Source: Planctomycetales bacterium
GTDB lineage: Bacteria; Planctomycetota; Planctomycetia; Pirellulales; Pirellulaceae
DNA length: 36,610 bases
Assembly (NCBI GenBank): GCA_020426845.1
Contig: JAGQPF010000162.1
Coordinates: forward strand, 1 to 36,610
Reading direction: 5' to 3'
Part shown: positions 35,035 through 36,610 of the stretch, piece by piece
Layout: the number at the start of each line of letters is the position of its first letter
Position numbering within the stretch: position 1 is the first letter of the stretch
The notes under the pieces: generated by a model
Databases searched by the model: none
The model's input: only the letters and a program-made list of their open reading frames with translations
What the model was told of the DNA's origin: nothing
Made by a program: the position numbers and the translations under genes

Positions 35035-36136
35035 CTACTCGTCCTTGCCCACCTGCCAGCGCAGCAGGGCGTCGAGGAACGGCTGAATGTTGCCGTCGAG
35101 CACCGCGTCGAAGTTGCCTTCGGAGTGATTGGTGCGAGTGTCTTTGACTCGCTGGTCGGGATGCTTGAAGTAGTTACGGATCTGCGAGCCGAAGCCGACC
35201 CGGGCCTTGGACTTGTACTTGTCAGCCTGCTCGGCCTCGCGCCGCTCCTCCTCCAGGCGAGCAATTCGGGCACGCAACATTTTCCAGGCGGACGCCCGGT
35301 TCTTGTGCTGACTGCGCTCGTTCTGACATTGCACCACAATTCCCGTCGGGATGTGGGTCAGACGAATCGCGCTGTCCGTCTTGTTGACGTGCTGGCCGCC
35401 GGCGCCGCTGGCGCGAAAGGTGTCGGTGCGGACATCGCTCTCGTCGATCTCCACCTCCTCCGCGTCCGAGACCTCGGGCGAGACATCCACCGCCGCGAAG
35501 CTCGTCTGGCGTTTGCCTTCCGCGTTGAACGGACTAATGCGAACTAGGCGGTGAATGCCTTGTTCGTTCTTGAGGTACCCGTAGGCAAAAGGCCCGCGGA
35601 TCGCCAGCGTCACGTTCTGAATGCCCGCCTCCTCGTTTTCCTGGAGGTCGAGAATCGCGGTGTCGTATTCGTTCTTCTGGGCCCAGAGCGTGTACATCCG
35701 CATGAGCATCTGCGCCCAGTCGTTGGCGTCGGTGCCGCCGTCGCGAGCGTGGATCGAAAGGATGGCCCCCGTGTTGTCATAGGGGCCGCTCAGCAGTGCC
35801 TTCAGCTCCAACTCTTCGAGCGTCGACTCCAACCTCTCGATCTCCGCCACGACTTCGCGTTCCAGAGAGGCGTCTTCGTCGGCCATCTCCAGCAACTCGT
35901 CCAAATCGCGAGCGGCGCGCAGCACGTCGTCCAGAGGACCCAGGACACTCTTGAGCGACTTCAGCTCAGCCACCACCTGTTGGGCGCGCTCTTGATGGTC
36001 CCAAAAAGCGGGCTCCGCCATTTGTGTCTCGACCTCTTTCAGCCGAGCAGTTTTGGCATCGCAGTCAAAGACTGTCTCGAAGTTGGAGGATTCGCTGCTG
36101 GATCGACTTAGCGCGATCGAAAAATTCGCCTTCCAC
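35035..36136 (-). CDS. prfB: Peptide chain release factor 2, with programmed +1 frameshift
   Basis: RF2 ends translation at UGA and UAA. The main frame (stop at 35035) holds the RF2 motifs ISPF (the SPF recognition element) and [18 protein letters not shown] with the catalytic GGQ. The frame is not complete at its ATG at 36021. It continues upstream in register as [15 protein letters not shown], matching DYDAKKERLEEV of E. coli RF2, to a CTT-TGA-C site at 36070-36064. There the zero frame ([23 protein letters not shown]) enters by +1 slippage. With the GTG at 36136 as start, the product is 366 residues, against 365 in E. coli. The start codon is the weakest point; AGGG lies about 6 bases upstream of it. 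Confidence 0.93.
36064..36070 (-). promoter_or_regulatory. RF2 autoregulatory +1 frameshift site (CTT TGA C)
   Basis: On the minus strand CTT TGA C joins the 23-codon leader frame to the prfB body. In known RF2 genes low RF2 lets the ribosome slip +1 at CUU-UGA, so RF2 controls its own synthesis. The leader stop at 36065-36067 and the restart GAC at 36066-36064 are visible. The strong internal Shine-Dalgarno (AGGGGG) found before the E. coli site is replaced by the weaker GAGACAGT. Confidence 0.9.
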
Positions 36137-36329
36137 GTGTGCCCTGTCTGTGTCGCGGGAGATGAAGGGGTGCCGAGTGCCGGGAAACCTCCGGACCGAA
36201 TCTCGGTAATCGTACGAGTGTAGCAGATGCCCGGCTAGGCGCAAGCACCCTGCTCCGGCAATCGGCACAGCATTGTCTCGCCATGCGAAGGCGAATCCAA
36301 TTGCCGGTGGTGTGTTTTCAACCAGCCAT

Positions 36330-36610
36330 CAAGCGGCTTTGACGGGATAAATAGACCGTCAAGTTTGTGCTTTCGGGTTGGCAGGCCGCTAAGTCGCGGT
36401 CAACCGCGAGTTTGGGGCGGCGTCCGATCCGTCGTTTCAACATTGACGGGATAAGCGGACCGTCAAGTTTGGGCTTTCCGGTTGGCAGGCCGCGAAGTCG
36501 CGGTCAACCGCGAGTTTGGGGCGGCGTCCGATCCGTCGTTTCAACATTGACGGGATAAGCGGACCGTCAAGTTTGGGCTTTCCGGTTGGCAGGCCGCGAA
36601 GTCGCGGTCA
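36330..36610. repeat. 104-bp tandem array, diverged relative of the CTAG-bounded element
   Basis: GACCGTCAAG recurs at 36354, 36458 and 36562, an exact 104-bp period, and the array is cut by the window edge. A truncated tail (AAGCGGCTTTGACGGGATAA, 36331-36350) precedes the first full unit. Units keep the outer inverted repeat CCGTCAA/TTGACGG and a central inverted repeat TCGCGGT-CA-ACCGCGA (36394-36409 in unit 1). Junctions read TTGACGGGATAAGCGGACCG in place of CTAG. No gene is seen in this 474-bp right-hand region beyond the prfB leader. Confidence 0.88.

Noticed and set aside
36065..36067. TGA as a true stop separating a small gene from RF2
   Set aside because: The leader and body match the E. 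coli RF2 junction at CTT TGA C, and the joined length of about 366 residues matches the family.
36330..36610. Possible CRISPR array at the right edge
   Set aside because: The 104-bp units are contiguous and nearly identical, with no unique spacers and no cas genes.

Overview
The window looks like a GC-rich planctomycete chromosome, probably of the Pirellula/Rhodopirellula type. The strongest sign is a cysteine-rich cell-wall protein with YTV repeats (19592-21535), a family known mainly from planctomycetes. Short, loosely packed operons, many exported His/Cys-rich proteins and a high density of small dispersed hairpin repeats fit this. The genus assignment is inference. No rRNA, tRNA, CRISPR array or transposase gene was seen.

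Layout. (1) 1-3577, minus: L-rhamnulokinase, a helical-repeat protein starting within its TAATG stop/start, and a Gfo/Idh/MocA oxidoreductase that runs off the left edge. (2) 3753-4322, minus: a secreted protein of unknown function. (3) 4507-10240, plus: a molybdenum hydroxylase in FAD / 2Fe-2S / Mo order, a MoaD/ThiS/CysO-like sulfur carrier, and a Tat-exported protein resembling the N,N-dimethylformamidase large subunit. (4) 10258-10620: a cluster of palindromic repeats. (5) 10629-12502, minus: a secreted His-rich protein overlapping RNA 3'-phosphate cyclase (rtcA). (6) 12503-13219: mostly repeats. (7) 13220-19314, plus: a metal-efflux locus with a Cys/His-rich exported protein, an adaptor with His-rich ends, an RND pump and a His-rich lipoprotein. 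(8) 19592-25699, minus: the YTV protein, a secreted protein with a C-terminal Cys motif, a YiiX-type (C92) papain-like enzyme, a cysteine desulfurase and a membrane protein. (9) 26104-30586, plus: two paralogous polytopic GT-C-like membrane proteins and a GT2 glycosyltransferase, joined by ATGA overlaps. (10) 30667-36136, minus: asnS, an Nramp-like transporter without the usual metal motifs, a DUF4261-like protein, and prfB (RF2) with its programmed +1 frameshift.

The most unusual signal is not a gene. A roughly 110-bp structured element occurs at 19311-19421 and 33999-34108, in decayed form at about 22821-22925, and as a diverged 104-bp tandem array from about 36330 to the right edge. It has terminal inverted repeats and a central inverted repeat with compensatory base changes. 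The two intact copies are bounded by CTAG, and in both one CTAG supplies the TAG stop codon of the neighbouring gene. This suggests a mobile or once-mobile non-coding element that targets CTAG and so can settle harmlessly at TAG stop codons.
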